Origin: Bacillota bacterium
GTDB lineage: Bacteria > Bacillota > Dethiobacteria > DTU022
Direction of reading: 5' to 3'
DNA: 7,931 nt
NCBI GenBank assembly: GCA_012727685.1
Contig: JAAYGO010000140.1
Span: 1 to 7,931 of the forward strand
Below the pieces are notes generated by a model, which had not been told where the DNA came from, did not search any database, and saw nothing but the letters and a program-made list of their open reading frames with translations. Shown here piece after piece: positions 6,556 through 7,931 of this stretch. The position numbers and the translations under genes are program-made. Each line of letters starts with the position of its first letter. Position 1 is the stretch's first letter.

Positions 6556-7680
6556 ATGGATGCATTAACTATCGGCATCATCGGAGTAATAGTTTTTCTA
6601 CTCGTCGTTTTGTTTTTAAGAATGCCGATCGGTTTTGCCATGATTATTGTTGGATTTTGGGGGATTTTTTTCTTAAGATCACCGGCAAGCGCTCTGGATC
6701 AAATTGCCTCCACCTTCGTGACAAGTTTCTCCAATTACACCTTGACCGCTGTAGCCCAATTTGTATTTCTGGGCTATATAGCTTATTATTCCGGCCTGGG
6801 AGGCAACTTGTTTAAATTTGCCGACGCGATTGTCGGACATATCCGGGGCGGCATGGCCATGGCCGTCCAGGTAGCATGCGCCTTGTTTGGTGCCATTTGC
6901 GGTTCTTTTCCCGCGACAATTGGAACAATGGGAGCCATTGCCTTGCCTGAATTAAAAAAGAGCAATTACGATGTTCCCTTATCCGCAGCCAGTATTGCCG
7001 CCGGTTCTTCGCTGGGAAGCCTAATTCCGCCAAGTTTACCCCTTATGATTTATGGAATTGCCACTGAAACTTCGATCGGCAAGCTTTTCGCGGCCGGTGT
7101 TTTTCCGGGCATACTGCACATGTCAGCCTACATGGTATGTGTTGCGATCTTGGTGAAATTAAAACCTTCTTTAGCCCCGGTCGGACCGCGCCCGCGCTTA
7201 AGAAACATAGTTGATAAATTTACGGACGGGGTCATTGAGGTTCTTTTAGTTTTCCTGGTTTCCATTGGGGGACTATTCATGGGCTGGTTTACTCCTACAG
7301 AGGCCGGTGGTGTCGGAGCAGTTGCCCTCCTGGCTATTACACTCATTAAAAAAAGAATGAACCTGGAGAAAATATCCAAGTCCTTGTTGGACACCGTAAA
7401 GCTGACCGGCATGATCTATATTTTGCTAGTGGGAGCAAATATATTTGGCCGCTTTGTAACGTACTCTAACGTGGCTCACGCTATCGGCCAGTTTGTAAGA
7501 GGTTTAGACTTTCATCCGTATATCATTATGATCATCATCATCCTGATTTATCTGGCGTTAGGGACTATTATCGACACCCTGCCATTAATGCTGATTACCA
7601 TCCCTATTTTTTATCCGATCGTAGTCGGAGACCTTGGGTTTAATCAAATTAAGACTGGCGACATTTTAAAGGCGATTTAA
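6556..7680 (+). CDS. dctM: TRAP transporter large membrane subunit, DctM family, C-terminally truncated
   Basis: 374 residues, about 50 fewer than usual for DctM (roughly 420-430). The body is well conserved: FLRMPIGFAM near the N-terminus, GSSLGSLIPPS at 151-160 (first hairpin / sodium-site signature), and GWFTPTEAGGVGA at 243-255. DctM is the transport channel proper, using sodium to move the anion inward. The protein runs normally to LITIPIFYPIVVGDLGFN (346-363), then ends with QIKTGDILKAI. In complete DctM proteins this region continues into a second TPP(V/F)G-type loop and a last membrane segment, which are absent. None of the three downstream frames restores a hydrophobic tail. It is therefore either a recent 3' truncation, possibly with an internal deletion, or a shortened variant; function is doubtful. 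The ATG at 6556 has AAGGAGG 8 nt upstream. A GTG at 6487, right after the dctQ stop, has no binding site and adds 23 non-family residues. Confidence 0.88.
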   Translation: MDALTIGIIGVIVFLLVVLFLRMPIGFAMIIVGFWGIFFLRSPASALDQIASTFVTSFSNYTLTAVAQFVFLGYIAYYSGLGGNLFKFADAIVGHIRGGMAMAVQVACALFGAICGSFPATIGTMGAIALPELKKSNYDVPLSAASIAAGSSLGSLIPPSLPLMIYGIATETSIGKLFAAGVFPGILHMSAYMVCVAILVKLKPSLAPVGPRPRLRNIVDKFTDGVIEVLLVFLVSIGGLFMGWFTPTEAGGVGAVALLAITLIKKRMNLEKISKSLLDTVKLTGMIYILLVGANIFGRFVTYSNVAHAIGQFVRGLDFHPYIIMIIIILIYLALGTIIDTLPLMLITIPIFYPIVVGDLGFNQIKTGDILKAI

Positions 7681-7744
7681 AATATATTAAATGCCAAATA
7701 AAAGGTTATTTATAGCCATAAATGGGTGTATTTTCAAGACACAT

Positions 7745-7775
7745 AAAAAATCATCCTGAACCGCTTCAGGATGAT
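7745..7775 (-). terminator. Intrinsic terminator of the minus-strand gene entering from the right
   Basis: ATCATCCTGAA and TTCAGGATGAT form a perfect 11-bp stem (7750-7760 with 7765-7775) around the 4-nt loop CCGC. Read on the minus strand the stem runs into six T. Read on the plus strand no T-run follows, so it should end transcripts arriving from the right, about 95 nt after the stop codon at 7871. It could also block read-through into the 3' end of the TRAP operon. Confidence 0.85.
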
Positions 7776-7781
7776 CAATAT

Positions 7782-7840
7782 ATGAATAAAGTGGGGTGAA
7801 GTTGTCAAGTCAACGGTTACATGAAAACAGCTTTATTCAT
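7782..7840. repeat. 10-bp inverted repeat with 39-nt loop in the right intergenic region
   Basis: ATGAATAAAG (7782-7791) and CTTTATTCAT (7831-7840) are perfect inverted repeats, between the stop of the right-hand minus gene and its terminator. They may form an extra stem in its 3' untranslated RNA or be the trace of a small element. The rest of 7681-7870 shows no coding signal on either strand; a 6-bp ATTTAT/ATAAAT hairpin near 7710-7725 is the only other structure noted. Confidence 0.4.
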
Positions 7841-7870
7841 GATATTCTATGGATCAGTTTAGCATCGAAT

Positions 7871-7931
7871 CTATAACAGAGATTTTACTGCGCCAGCGAT
7901 GTTTTCTTTAGTCGCCTCTTCCCCTGAAAGC
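7871..7931 (-). CDS. C-terminal end of an unidentified protein, cut by the window edge
   Basis: The minus strand carries 19 sense codons ending in TAG (7873-7871), giving LSGEEATKENIAGAVKSLL. The peptide looks like a normal amphipathic C-terminal helix. The other two minus frames stop within the same stretch and give unlikely basic peptides. The downstream intrinsic terminator at 7745-7775, pointing the same way, supports a real gene ending here. The piece is too short for a family call. It converges on dctM. Confidence 0.6.
   Translation of the reverse strand, partial: LSGEEATKENIAGAVKSLL

Noticed and set aside
1..7931. CRISPR array, tRNA, rRNA, insertion sequence or integration site
   Set aside because: No spaced direct repeats, no cloverleaf, no transposase fragments and no terminal repeats with target duplication were seen on either strand.

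Overview
The window looks like a catabolic locus from a strictly anaerobic, Gram-positive, low-to-moderate GC bacterium, most likely a Clostridia / Peptococcaceae-type sulfate reducer, acetogen or syntroph. The evidence is strong GGAGG-type ribosome binding sites on every gene, GTG and TTG starts, a lipoprotein (not periplasmic) solute-binding protein, a tungsten-type aldehyde:ferredoxin oxidoreductase and a methyltransferase-type corrinoid protein. The organism assignment is inference; no marker gene fixes it.

Layout. Two divergent gene groups share a 233-bp control region (4538-4770). Leftward, on the minus strand: aldehyde:ferredoxin oxidoreductase (4537-2675), zinc alcohol dehydrogenase (2569-1451), a 63-nt stretch that can fold into a long hairpin (1439-1377), a lactate/malate dehydrogenase-family protein with an altered substrate loop (1322-396), and the N-terminal 118 residues of a corrinoid protein that runs off the left edge (355-1). 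Rightward, on the plus strand: a three-gene TRAP transporter made of dctP (4771-5895), dctQ (5998-6486) and dctM (6556-7680), with a 15-bp hairpin between dctP and dctQ. The dctM product stops about 50 residues short of the normal family length. Beyond it lies 190 bp without genes, holding an intrinsic terminator that faces left, and the last 19 codons of an unidentified minus-strand gene that enters from the right edge.

How the parts may work together (inference). The TRAP system would bring in an organic anion. The 2-hydroxyacid-dehydrogenase-like protein, the Zn alcohol dehydrogenase and the tungsten AOR would handle alcohol / aldehyde / acid or hydroxyacid / ketoacid steps, passing electrons to NAD(H) and ferredoxin. 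The corrinoid protein would carry a methyl group from a methylated substrate to a folate-type acceptor. Methanol or a methoxylated or other methylated hydroxyacid are possible substrates. The window does not decide between them, because the methyltransferase partners lie outside it.

The points most worth a second look are the non-lactate, non-malate substrate loop of the dehydrogenase, the long unassigned RNA hairpin in front of it, the matched 10-bp elements placed at the same distance from both divergent candidate -10 boxes, and the C-terminally truncated dctM.
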